From the NCBI GenBank assembly GCA_946613955.1, contig CAMOGC010000024.1:1-13143 (forward strand): a stretch of 13,143 bases of DNA, written 5' to 3'. Below, piece by piece: positions 1 to 7,038 of the stretch. Under the pieces are notes generated by a model that saw only the letters and a program-made list of their open reading frames with translations, had not been told where the DNA came from and did no database searches. The position numbers and the translations under genes were made by a program. How positions within the stretch are numbered: the stretch's first letter is position 1; the number at the start of each line of letters is the position of its first letter. Source of the DNA: an uncultured Clostridia bacterium. GTDB lineage: Bacteria; Bacillota_A; Clostridia; Christensenellales; Aristaeellaceae.

Positions 1-1256
1 AGGAGCAGGCCATGGCCGCCGGCGACAAATTCCGCGCCGCGGACGTGGATCTGGTGATTCTCCAGCTGCTGACCTACGCCACCTCCTATAACATGCTGCC
101 CGCCGTCCGGGATCTGGACGTGCCGGTGGTGCTGGTCAACATCCAGAAGATGAAGGCCCCGGATTACGCCCATACCGATACGCCGACCTGGCTGGGCACG
201 CTTTACGCCTGCGGCGCGGTGGGGGAGATGGTGGCCGACCTGGAGCGCGCCGGCAAGCGGCACGCGGTCATTACCGGCGTTTCCGAGGGCGGGGATCCGG
301 CGCTGGCGGCCGAAATCGAGGACTGGTGCCGGGCGGCCCAGGTGCGCCGCCGTTTCCGGGACACCAACCTGGCCCAGATCGGGCGCCCCTATCCGGGCAT
401 GATGGATCTCTATATCGACGAAACCAACCTGTATCACCGGATGTTCCTGTATACCAAGCAGTTCGACTGGGAGAAGATGTGGGCCATCGCGGATCACATT
501 ACCGATGAGGCCGCCATCCGGGCGAAGGCGCAGGACATTCTGGATACCTTCGACATCGAGGGCGGCGCCACGGTGGAGACCGTATGGGACATGGCGAGAT
601 ACGTCGTGGCGTTTGAGGAATGGGTGAAGGAGGAGCAGCTGGGCTTTGTCGCCAGCCACTACGACGGCTTCGCCCAGGGCATCGCCGGCAAGCTGGATTC
701 CATGCTGATTCCCGCCTTCTCCATGCTGATCCGCCAGGGAACCGCCTGCGCCGTGGAGGGGGACATCAAGGTGGCCATGGCGATGGGCATCCTGAAGGTC
801 ATCTCCGGAACCGGGCAGCTCAGCGAAATGTATTCCATCGACTTCAACGAGGATATCTGCATCATCGGCCATTCCGGCTCCGGCGACGCGGACATCTCCC
901 AGGCCCGGAAGCCCACGATGAAGATCGTTCCCGTTTTCCACGGGAAAACCGGCGGCGGCTATCTGACCCAGTTCTATCCCCCCGCCGGGGCGGTCACGTA
1001 TCTGGCCATCACGCAGGACCGGGACGGGCATTTCAAGATGATCGTGGCCGAGGGCGTCAATGAGGAAGGCCCCATCTTTACCTTCGGGGATACCAACATG
1101 CGGACCCGCTTTTCCATCGGGGCGCGGGAATTCGTCAACCGCTGGAGCGAGGCCGGCCCGACCCACCATATGGCCGCCGCCGTCGGCCGGCACGCGGACA
1201 CCCTCGTGAAGGTAGCGAAGATCTTCAACCTGCCCATCGAGATCATTACCCGGTAA
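1..1256 (+). CDS. AraA/FucI-like sugar isomerase, 5'-truncated by the window edge
   Basis: The product resembles the L-arabinose/L-fucose isomerase superfamily, metal-dependent cytoplasmic enzymes that interconvert aldoses and ketoses. The reading frame is open to the window edge (first whole codon at 3), so the ATG at 12 is probably internal. About 417 residues are visible against roughly 480-500 for AraA. Numbering from that ATG, visible AraA-like blocks are a DVDLVILQ strand (11-18), GRPYPGMMDLYIDE (124-137), VEGDIKVAMAMGILKVISG (248-266), SEMYSIDF (271-278), GHSGSGD (286-292), VFHGKTGGG (308-316) and THHMAAAVG (384-392). By recalled alignment to E. coli AraA, E272, H310 and H385/H386 match metal ligands, while the position of the second ligand glutamate is in GHSGSGD and is not Glu. 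The substrate is therefore uncertain. RhaD follows on the same strand, which suggests a 6-deoxyhexose or related sugar. Confidence 0.8.
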   Translation, partial: EQAMAAGDKFRAADVDLVILQLLTYATSYNMLPAVRDLDVPVVLVNIQKMKAPDYAHTDTPTWLGTLYACGAVGEMVADLERAGKRHAVITGVSEGGDPALAAEIEDWCRAAQVRRRFRDTNLAQIGRPYPGMMDLYIDETNLYHRMFLYTKQFDWEKMWAIADHITDEAAIRAKAQDILDTFDIEGGATVETVWDMARYVVAFEEWVKEEQLGFVASHYDGFAQGIAGKLDSMLIPAFSMLIRQGTACAVEGDIKVAMAMGILKVISGTGQLSEMYSIDFNEDICIIGHSGSGDADISQARKPTMKIVPVFHGKTGGGYLTQFYPPAGAVTYLAITQDRDGHFKMIVAEGVNEEGPIFTFGDTNMRTRFSIGAREFVNRWSEAGPTHHMAAAVGRHADTLVKVAKIFNLPIEIITR

Positions 1257-1277
1257 TCCCGCCGCGATCGAACCTCT

Positions 1278-1371
1278 TTCGCCGCCGCTTTTCCGGGAGG
1301 CCCGGCGAGGCGGCGCGAAGGGAAACGATCATCCGCCCGGGCCGCCCGCCGACTGCTCAAAGGCCCGGCGA
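1278..1371 (+). other. Structured intercistronic region between the isomerase gene and rhaD
   Basis: The 168-nt gap between the isomerase and rhaD holds an imperfect hairpin. Its outer arms are 1278-1286 and 1309-1319 (two-base bulge), and its inner arms are CCGGG 1293-1297 and CCCGG 1301-1305. The 11-mer AGGCCCGGCGA occurs at 1298-1308 and again at 1361-1371, the second copy inside a weak CTGCT/AGCAG hairpin. No run of T follows either hairpin, so a full intrinsic terminator is unlikely. RNA processing, stability or partial attenuation are possible. No convincing promoter was seen in the gap, so co-transcription with the isomerase is the simplest reading. Confidence 0.4.
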
Positions 1372-1424
1372 AAAGCAGCCCGACAGAAAACCAATGTCAG
1401 AAACGATAGTGAGGAGAAAACAAG

Positions 1425-2249
1425 ATGAGCATTCTGGATCTGGACATCATGAAACGCTACATCCGCGTCTGCGAGGACGGCTGGCTGCAGGGCTGGCACG
1501 AGCGCAACGGCGGCAACCTTTCCTACCGGCTGAAGGCGGAAGAGGTCGAGGCCATGCGCCCCTTCTTCGATCAAACGCCCCGCCCCTGGGTTTCCATGGG
1601 CGTAACGGGGCAGAACCTGGCCGGGGAATACTTTATCGTCACCGGCAGCGGCAAATACTTCCGCAACGTGAGCCTGAATCCGGAGGATTCCCTGTGCGTC
1701 GTGGAGATCAACGAGCGGGGCGACGCCTGGCGGATCGTCTGGGGCCTGGTAAACGGCGGCCGCCCCACCAGCGAATTCCCCACCCATTTCATGAACCACT
1801 CCGTCCGGGTAGAGGCGACGGGCGGGGCGACCCGGGTCATCTATCACGCGCATACCCCCAACGTCATCGCCATGACCTATGTGGTTCCGCTGACGGATCG
1901 GGATTTTTCCCGGGCCCTTTGGAAGAGCGCGACGGAATGCCCGGTGGTTTTCCCCGGCGGCGTGGGCGTCGTGCCCTGGATGGTGCCCGGCGGCGCGGAC
2001 ATCGCCCTGGCCACCTGTGAAAAGATGAAGACCTTCGAGGCCGCCGTCTGGGCCCAGCACGGGCTTTTCGTCTCCGGCCCGGATTTCGACATCACCTTCG
2101 GACTCATGCATACGATCGAAAAATCCGCCCAGATCTGGGTGCTGCAGAAATCCACCGGCCTGCCGGAGATCCAGACGATCACCGACGACGGCCTCCGCGC
2201 CATCGCCCGGGATTTCGGCGTCACCCTCCGGGAGGAATTCCTCGACTGA
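1425..2249 (+). CDS. rhaD: Rhamnulose-1-phosphate aldolase
   Basis: This class II aldolase cleaves L-rhamnulose 1-phosphate into dihydroxyacetone phosphate and L-lactaldehyde in the cytoplasm, the last specific step of L-rhamnose breakdown. The product has 274 residues, the same length as E. coli RhaD, and is recognisably similar along its whole length. Matching blocks include GWHERNGGNLSYRL (23-36), FIVTGSGKYFRNV (70-82), WGLVNGGRPTSEFPTHF (106-122), STECPVVFPGGVGVVPWMVPG, reading ATEC here (169-189), and TFGLMHTIEKSAQ (224-236). The zinc ligands and catalytic Glu sit at E. coli numbering: E117, H141, H143 and H212. The start is fixed by AGGAG at 1412-1416, eight bases before the ATG. A terminator follows the stop. 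No rhamnulokinase gene lies within the window, so it may be upstream or elsewhere. Confidence 0.95.
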   Translation: MSILDLDIMKRYIRVCEDGWLQGWHERNGGNLSYRLKAEEVEAMRPFFDQTPRPWVSMGVTGQNLAGEYFIVTGSGKYFRNVSLNPEDSLCVVEINERGDAWRIVWGLVNGGRPTSEFPTHFMNHSVRVEATGGATRVIYHAHTPNVIAMTYVVPLTDRDFSRALWKSATECPVVFPGGVGVVPWMVPGGADIALATCEKMKTFEAAVWAQHGLFVSGPDFDITFGLMHTIEKSAQIWVLQKSTGLPEIQTITDDGLRAIARDFGVTLREEFLD

Positions 2250-2261
2250 TCCCAAAGCAGC

Positions 2262-2301
2262 AAAAGCGGCTCCCCTCCGTTGAAGAAGGGAGCCGCTTTT
2301 T
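2262..2301. terminator. Bidirectional intrinsic terminator between rhaD and the macro-domain gene
   Basis: A perfect 13-bp inverted repeat (2262-2274 with 2288-2300; core AGCGGCTCCC/GGGAGCCGCT) encloses a 13-base loop. It ends in five T on the plus strand and has four T within the arm on the minus strand. It lies 12 bases after the rhaD stop and about 20 bases after the macro-domain stop, so it serves two convergent genes. Confidence 0.9.
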
Positions 2302-2319
2302 CGCGCGCCCGGCATGCTT

Positions 2320-3471
2320 TCAGGCGCCCAGCAGGGGCTGGTGATAATCGAACAGCGCCAGATTGATGGTATAGGAATCGTAGATTCTCTGGTCGATAAA
2401 GTATTCCACGATCAGGTCGAAGGGACTGCTGGGGGAGAGCGCGTATCCCGCCCGGCTCAGCAGATCCCGGGTTTCATCCAGATTCAGCCGCAGCGCCAGG
2501 GCGAAGGCGACGGCGGTGCTTTTTTTCGGCTGATAATCCGGGTTGCTGCGAATTTTGGAAAAGAGCTTGCGATCCACATTGGCCCGCTTATAGACCTCGA
2601 CATCCGTATAGCCCTTTTCATCGATGAGACGCAGGAGGCTTTGCTGCCAGGTCTCCCCGGCCTGACGGATCACGTCCTCCAGGGAACGGGACGCGGGACG
2701 GGGCGTGGGGCTCTCCGCCGGGGACAGCGGCGGGCGCGCGGATTTCGGCGGGGGAGCCGCGGGGAGGGAAGCATCCGCATTATCTTCCGTTTGCTCCGGG
2801 GAAGAACCGGGTTTGCTGCGCAGCCAGGAGAACGGCTTCCGACGGGCAGGTGCCTTTCCCCGCATGGGAGGCTCCTCCCGGGGGGGACGGTTCATGCTCA
2901 TCCGGGGAGCCAGACGGAAGTATTCCTCCTCCTCCCGGGCGGCGACGTAGTTTTCATCGATAAAGGCCTTTACGCCGGAGAAGATGCGCCCGGAGAGGAC
3001 GAAGGCCTCCCGGTTGAAGACCACGAGGGTGATCTGCATCTCGTGCTCCGCCAGAAAATCGCTGAAGACGGAAACGGCGATGCGCAGGGCGTCGGCCCGG
3101 GGAAAGCCGTAAACCCCCGTGGCGATCAGGGGAAAGGCGATGCTCTCGCAGCCCAGGGAAAGGGCGAGGGACAGGCAGCTTTGGTAACAGCTTCGGACGG
3201 CCTCCCGCTCGCCGTGATCCCCGCCCTGCCAGGAGGGACCCACGGTATGGATGATATATTTGGCGGGAAGGGAAAAGGCCGGGGTCGCGGCGGCCTGCCC
3301 CACGGGAATGGGGCCGATTTTCCGCCGCGCCTCCAGCAGCCGCTCCGCCCCGGCGGCGTGATAAATCGCCGCGTCCGTCCCGGCCCCGAAGGTGGGATCC
3401 GGGTTGGCGGAATTCACGATGGCGTCCGCCGCCACCTGGGTAATGTCATTCCGGATGATCTGAAAGGGCAT
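2320..3471 (-). CDS. Macro-domain protein with Pro-rich linker and HTH-like C-terminal domain
   Basis: The product has 383 residues in three parts. Residues 1-175 form a macro domain, a fold that binds ADP-ribose and often removes acetyl or ADP-ribosyl groups. Visible motifs are NDI (8-10), NSAN (20-23), GAGTDAAIYHAAG (29-41), IHTVGP (74-79) and TGVYGFP (118-124). The substrate loop reads GAGTD where MacroD-type enzymes usually have GGGVD, so activity is uncertain. Residues 186-262 are low in complexity, rich in Pro, Ser and Arg, and probably disordered. Residues 275-382 are helical, with VYKRANVDRKLFSKIRS (293-309) resembling a Cro/Xre-like helix-turn-helix, followed by helical segments and ending in FDYHQPLLG. 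I recall similar C-terminal domains in other Bacillota proteins but cannot name the family. The start is supported by GGAGG (minus strand, 3483-3479) seven bases upstream. It lies 69 nt after the oxidoreductase stop, probably in the same transcript. A regulator or stress protein sensing ADP-ribose-type metabolites is inference. Confidence 0.85.
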   Translation of the reverse strand: MPFQIIRNDITQVAADAIVNSANPDPTFGAGTDAAIYHAAGAERLLEARRKIGPIPVGQAAATPAFSLPAKYIIHTVGPSWQGGDHGEREAVRSCYQSCLSLALSLGCESIAFPLIATGVYGFPRADALRIAVSVFSDFLAEHEMQITLVVFNREAFVLSGRIFSGVKAFIDENYVAAREEEEYFRLAPRMSMNRPPREEPPMRGKAPARRKPFSWLRSKPGSSPEQTEDNADASLPAAPPPKSARPPLSPAESPTPRPASRSLEDVIRQAGETWQQSLLRLIDEKGYTDVEVYKRANVDRKLFSKIRSNPDYQPKKSTAVAFALALRLNLDETRDLLSRAGYALSPSSPFDLIVEYFIDQRIYDSYTINLALFDYHQPLLGA

Positions 3472-3540
3472 TCCGACGCCTCCGATTCATAAGGATACTT
3501 TGCCGCCTTACGGCCGGCCAGGCGAGAAATAAATGCCGCT

Positions 3541-4530
3541 TTATTCAAAGGGATAGCGAAGCCCCCAGTCCGCCCGGAGGGCGTCCATCTGCTCCATGAG
3601 GGCGATGGTTTCGCTGTGGGGCATTTCGGGGCACTCGAGGGCGCCTTCCTCCAGGGCCTTCATGCAGGCGCGGACCTCATACTCGTATCCGGTCAGCTGG
3701 GCGGGAACGGGCAGCACCTGGGACGGCTCCTTCGGATTCCGGCCCGGCCAGATCTCGATCCGGGAGGGGTTATTGATGTTTTCGACCACCAGGAAGCCCT
3801 TTTCGCCGTAGATGATGCCCCGGCGGTCCGTCTGGCAGGCGGAGGTGGCCATGAGCTGGGCCATGACGCCGCCGTCATAGAAATAGGTAATGCTGTCGGA
3901 AAGATCCACGCCGGTTTCCAGGGGAACCATGCAGCTTTCCCGGCGCCGAATGCCGTTGCCCAGCACCATGGAGGCGAAGTTCAGCGCATAGACGCCCACG
4001 TCCAGCAGGGCGCCGCCGGCCAGATTCGGATCCCGCAGGCGGGGCACATTGCAGATCGGATAGCCCAGGTTCGCCGTCAGCACCCGGGGCGCGCCGATGG
4101 CCCCGTCCCGGATCAGATCGTCTATCATCTTCCGGGAGGGCATGTAGCGGGTCCAGATGGCTTCCGCCGCCAGGATGCCCTTTTCCTTCGCCAGGGAAAG
4201 TACCTCCCGGGCCTGGGCGGCGTTGGCGGTAAAGGATTTTTCGCAGAGAATGGCCTTCCCGTTTTCCAGGCAGAGGCGGGCGTGCTCCGCGTGATGGCTG
4301 TGGGGGGAGGCGATGTAGATCAGATCCACCTCCGGATCCGCGGCCAGGGCTTCATAGGAGCCGTAGCTTTTCTCGAAGCCTTCCTTCTCCGCGAAGGCCC
4401 GGGCTTTTTCCTCCTCCCGGCTGCCGACGGCCCAGAGCCGGACGGGCTCGCCGTTGGCCTTCATCTTCCGGAGGGTGCCGGCCATGGTGGCGGCGATGCC
4501 GCCGGCGCCGAGAATACCGATCCTTGTCAT
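3541..4530 (-). CDS. Gfo/Idh/MocA-family NAD(P)-dependent oxidoreductase
   Basis: The product is a 329-residue cytoplasmic sugar or polyol dehydrogenase of the Gfo/Idh/MocA family. The N-terminal Rossmann fold shows GILGAGGIA (4-12) for dinucleotide binding, then VDLIYIASPHSHHAEHA (68-84) and the CEKSFTAN loop (96-103). Most family members have EKP, so here the proline is Ser99 while catalytic Lys98 is kept. The C-terminal alpha/beta domain includes AEAIWTRYMPSRKMI (122-136), LRDPNLAGGALLDVGVYAL (165-183) and a beta-rich end. The pattern resembles dihydrodiol- or xylose-dehydrogenase-like members, but the substrate cannot be read from sequence. AGGAGG (minus strand, 4544-4539) lies eight bases before the ATG. 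Its place after a GH3 glycosidase gene suggests that it acts on a sugar the hydrolase releases, which is inference. Confidence 0.9.
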   Translation of the reverse strand: MTRIGILGAGGIAATMAGTLRKMKANGEPVRLWAVGSREEEKARAFAEKEGFEKSYGSYEALAADPEVDLIYIASPHSHHAEHARLCLENGKAILCEKSFTANAAQAREVLSLAKEKGILAAEAIWTRYMPSRKMIDDLIRDGAIGAPRVLTANLGYPICNVPRLRDPNLAGGALLDVGVYALNFASMVLGNGIRRRESCMVPLETGVDLSDSITYFYDGGVMAQLMATSACQTDRRGIIYGEKGFLVVENINNPSRIEIWPGRNPKEPSQVLPVPAQLTGYEYEVRACMKALEEGALECPEMPHSETIALMEQMDALRADWGLRYPFE

Positions 4531-4567
4531 GTGCTGTTCCTCCTCTTTTCAAATCATATAAGGGTGT

Positions 4568-4586
4568 CCGCGGCCCTTTTCCGCGG
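4568..4586. other. CCGCGG hairpin in the leader of the oxidoreductase gene
   Basis: CCGCGG at 4568-4573 and 4581-4586 can pair around a 7-base loop, in the 139-nt gap between the GH3 stop (4670) and the oxidoreductase start (4530). No T run follows on the minus strand. Just downstream on the minus strand is TATGAT (4559-4554 approximately), a possible -10 box with no recognisable -35, so an internal promoter is not established. The hairpin may be only a processing or stability element. Confidence 0.3.
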
Positions 4587-4669
4587 GGAAAACCGAGCGG
4601 GGGCGGAGGACGACGCTGTCCCATTTTTTGAAACGGGGATTCGGCATACGGAGCAGGGATGAGCCCTTT

Positions 4670-6790
4670 TCACAGGGCAAAGGTGACCCGCTGCAGATCC
4701 TCGTCCCTGGCGCTGTGGCCGATCATCAGCTCGAACTCGCCGGGATCGGTCACCCGCTCCTCCTCCGGATTCACATAGGAGAAATCCTCCCGCTTCAGAT
4801 CGAAACGGACGGTTTTGCTTTCTCCCGGGGCCAGGTCGACCTGGCGGAAGGCGATGAGCCGCTTGACGGGGGTGAGAATCCGGCAGACCAGATCCCGGAA
4901 ATAGACCTGGACGGTTTCCCGGCCGGGGCGGCTGCCGGTGTTGGAAACGGTGATTTCCGCCCGGAGGGTTTCCGGGTCGAAGCGGAGGTCGGAGAAGGCG
5001 AAGGTGGTATAGCCCAGGCCCTCCCCGAAGGTAAAGAGGGGCTCCGCCGGCAGATCCATGTATTTCCCGCCGTGCCAGCCGGGCAGGGCGGTATAGTGCA
5101 CGGGCAGCTGGCCGACGTGCCGGGCGAAGCTGATGGGCAGGCGGCCGACGGGGTTTACGTCGCCCCAGAGGATTTCCGCCACCGCCCGGCCGCCGAACTG
5201 GCCGCCGTTAAAGGCGCAGACGAAGGCGTCGGAGCCCTCGGCCACCTCCGGCAGCGTCAGGGGCTTGGAGGCCACCAGCACCGTCGCCAGGGGCTTTCCG
5301 AGCTTCCGCAGGGCGCGGAAGAGCTCCGTCTGGCGGCCGGAAAGATCCAGGTTGGCCCGGTCCTTGTATTCCCCGTGCTGCTCGACCCGGTCGCCCACCA
5401 CCAGGATGATGGCGTCGCAGCCCTGGGCCACCTTTACCGCGGCGTCGATATCGTCCCCCTCGCCGGGGAAAACATCGCAGCCCTCGGCATAGAAGGCTTC
5501 GGCCCCGTGAGCTTCGGAGACGGCCCGCATGCCCTCCCAGACCGTTTCATAGGGACGGACGGGGTCATGGGGACGGGTGGGATCCGGATGGGTGAAATAG
5601 GTCCAGTCGCCATACTGGCCGCGGATGCTGTCCGCGTTGGGGCCGATGACCGCCACCTTCCTGACCCGGCTCCCGTCCAGGGGCAGCATGCCGCTGTTGC
5701 GCAGGACGGTTACGGTTTCCCGGGCGGCCTCCAGGGCGGCCCGATGATGTGCTTCGCAGCCGATGCAGCCGGGACGGCCCTTCTTTTCCGGCTTTTCGAA
5801 AAGACCCATGCGGAACTTGACCGTCAGGATATGGCGGACGGCGTTGTCCAGCGCGTCCTCCGGGAGGCGGCCGGCGCGGATTTCCGCCAGGATGGCGTCA
5901 TAGAAGGCGTCGGTGGTCATGATCATATCGTTGCCGGCCTCGGCGGAAAGCCGGGAGGCCTCCCCCATGTCGGCGGCGACATGCTGATTGGTGATCAGGG
6001 AGCGGACGTTGTCCCAGTCGGTGACCACGAAACCGTCGAAGCCCAGATCCTCCCGGAGCACCTCGGTCAGGGCCTTATGGCTGACGGTAAAGGGCGTTCC
6101 GTCGATGCTGCCGTAGGCGGTCATGAAGCTGCCGCATCCGGCCTCCACCGCCCGGCGGAAGGGGGGAATGAAGGTTTCCTTCGCGCGGCGCCAGGTAATG
6201 GAGGAATCGTACGCGTCCCGGGCGCCGGTGGCCTCCCCGTAGGCCAGATAATGCTTGGCGCAGGCCAGGATGGACTCGTCCCCGGAAAGATCGTCCCCCT
6301 GATAGCCCCGGATGATGGCGGCGCCCATCTCCCCGGCCAGAAAGGGATCCTCGCCGAAGGTTTCGTCGACCCGGCCCCAGCGCAGATCCCGCCCCAGACA
6401 GAGCACCGGGGAGAAGGTCCAGTGGAGCCCGTCGGTGGCCACCTCCCGGGCCGTTACCTCGCCCACCTTCCGGGCGGCCTCCGGATTCCAGGAGCAGGCC
6501 GTCGCCAGCTGGGAGGGAAAGATGGTGGCCCCGGGGTTCAGGCCGTGGCCGTGAATGGCATCGATGCCGAAGATAACGGGGATACCGAGTCGGGTTTCCA
6601 TCGCGGCCCGCTGAACCTCCCGGGCGTTGTCGCCGAGCACGTGGAGGAAGGAACCGGCGCCCCGGCGGGCCCATTTCAGGGATTCCTCCCGGCCCAGGAC
6701 GGAATAGGGAATCTGGATCATCTGGGCGGCCTTTTCTTCCAGCGTCATTTTCGCCAGCAGGGCTTCCACCCGCTCCTGAATCTTGTTCAT
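4670..6790 (-). CDS. Glycoside hydrolase family 3 beta-glucosidase-like enzyme
   Basis: The product hydrolyses terminal beta-linked sugars, most likely glucosides or xylosides, with retention of configuration. Numbering from the ATG at 6796, the GH3 TIM-barrel domain (about 10-335) contains GIPVIFGIDAIHGHG (71-85), GRDLRWGRVDETFGEDP (135-151), KHYLAYG (181-187) and GFVVTDWDNV (255-264), where D260 is the expected nucleophile. The second sandwich domain (about 360-560) has HGEYKDRANLDLSGRQ (474-489), with E476 the likely acid/base. The end has FTFGEGLGYTTF (588-599) and a fibronectin-III-like domain (about 610-700). No signal peptide is present, so it probably acts on imported oligosaccharides in the cytoplasm. 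The ATG at 6790 is preferred because GAGGAG (6803-6798) is seven bases from it but only one base from the ATG at 6796. The protein is then 706 residues. It is first in a probable transcript with the oxidoreductase and macro-domain genes. Confidence 0.93.
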   Translation of the reverse strand: MNKIQERVEALLAKMTLEEKAAQMIQIPYSVLGREESLKWARRGAGSFLHVLGDNAREVQRAAMETRLGIPVIFGIDAIHGHGLNPGATIFPSQLATACSWNPEAARKVGEVTAREVATDGLHWTFSPVLCLGRDLRWGRVDETFGEDPFLAGEMGAAIIRGYQGDDLSGDESILACAKHYLAYGEATGARDAYDSSITWRRAKETFIPPFRRAVEAGCGSFMTAYGSIDGTPFTVSHKALTEVLREDLGFDGFVVTDWDNVRSLITNQHVAADMGEASRLSAEAGNDMIMTTDAFYDAILAEIRAGRLPEDALDNAVRHILTVKFRMGLFEKPEKKGRPGCIGCEAHHRAALEAARETVTVLRNSGMLPLDGSRVRKVAVIGPNADSIRGQYGDWTYFTHPDPTRPHDPVRPYETVWEGMRAVSEAHGAEAFYAEGCDVFPGEGDDIDAAVKVAQGCDAIILVVGDRVEQHGEYKDRANLDLSGRQTELFRALRKLGKPLATVLVASKPLTLPEVAEGSDAFVCAFNGGQFGGRAVAEILWGDVNPVGRLPISFARHVGQLPVHYTALPGWHGGKYMDLPAEPLFTFGEGLGYTTFAFSDLRFDPETLRAEITVSNTGSRPGRETVQVYFRDLVCRILTPVKRLIAFRQVDLAPGESKTVRFDLKREDFSYVNPEEERVTDPGEFELMIGHSARDEDLQRVTFAL

Positions 6791-6797
6791 GATCATT

Positions 6798-6803
6798 CTC
6801 CTC
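6798..6803 (-). promoter_or_regulatory. Ribosome binding site that decides the GH3 start
   Basis: GAGGAG on the minus strand ends one base before the ATG at 6796 and seven bases before the in-frame ATG at 6790. Only the latter spacing is normal, so translation most likely begins at 6790. Confidence 0.7.
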
Positions 6804-6883
6804 GCTGTCTGTTTGCCCCTCGTTCCCGGCCCGCCGGCCGGAGGCCTGGGACGTCTTGCTGCCTGCAGAATGCACCTGCGCTT

Positions 6884-6912
6884 ATTTTACCCGATGAAAC
6901 AACAATTGAAAA
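6884..6912 (-). promoter_or_regulatory. Possible sigma-A promoter for the GH3 gene
   Basis: On the minus strand TTTTCA (6912-6907) is followed after 17 bases by TAAAAT (6889-6884). The -10 is good and the -35 matches four of six consensus bases. The leader to the GH3 start would be about 85 nt. It lies back to back with the stronger plus-strand promoter of the LRR gene. Confidence 0.4.
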
Positions 6913-6974
6913 GGGGGAGAGGGCGGAGAAAAAGGATGTTATGGCCCGGGAACGGAGACCGGAGCCCGGCGCGA

Positions 6975-7004
6975 TTGACAGAAAAGGGAAGGATGGGGTA
7001 CAAT
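6975..7004 (+). promoter_or_regulatory. Strong sigma-A promoter for the LRR protein gene
   Basis: A perfect TTGACA (6975-6980) is followed after 18 bases by TACAAT (6999-7004). Transcription should begin near 7011, giving a leader of about 28 nt to the ATG at 7039. The upstream in-frame ATG at 7002-7004 region (7003) overlaps the -10 box and cannot be on this transcript. Confidence 0.85.
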
Positions 7005-7038
7005 GGGGCCCGGTAAAAGCCGAAAAGAGGATGAGGGG

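Noticed and set aside
1315..1335. Possible catabolite-response (cre) sites around GGAAACGATC near 1320 and again near 9827
   Set aside because: Neither is a good match to the palindromic cre consensus. The second lies between two convergent genes, where such a site would have no role.
2320..3471. DarTG-type toxin-antitoxin reading of the macro-domain protein
   Set aside because: No ADP-ribosyltransferase toxin gene is adjacent. The neighbours are a sugar oxidoreductase and rhaD, and the C-terminal domain does not look like that of DarG.
2314..3492. A 392-codon open frame on the plus strand, opposite the macro-domain gene, and a 328-codon minus-strand frame opposite rhaD (1329-2315)
   Set aside because: Both are antisense shadows of genes with recognisable conserved motifs. 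The second also runs through the terminator.
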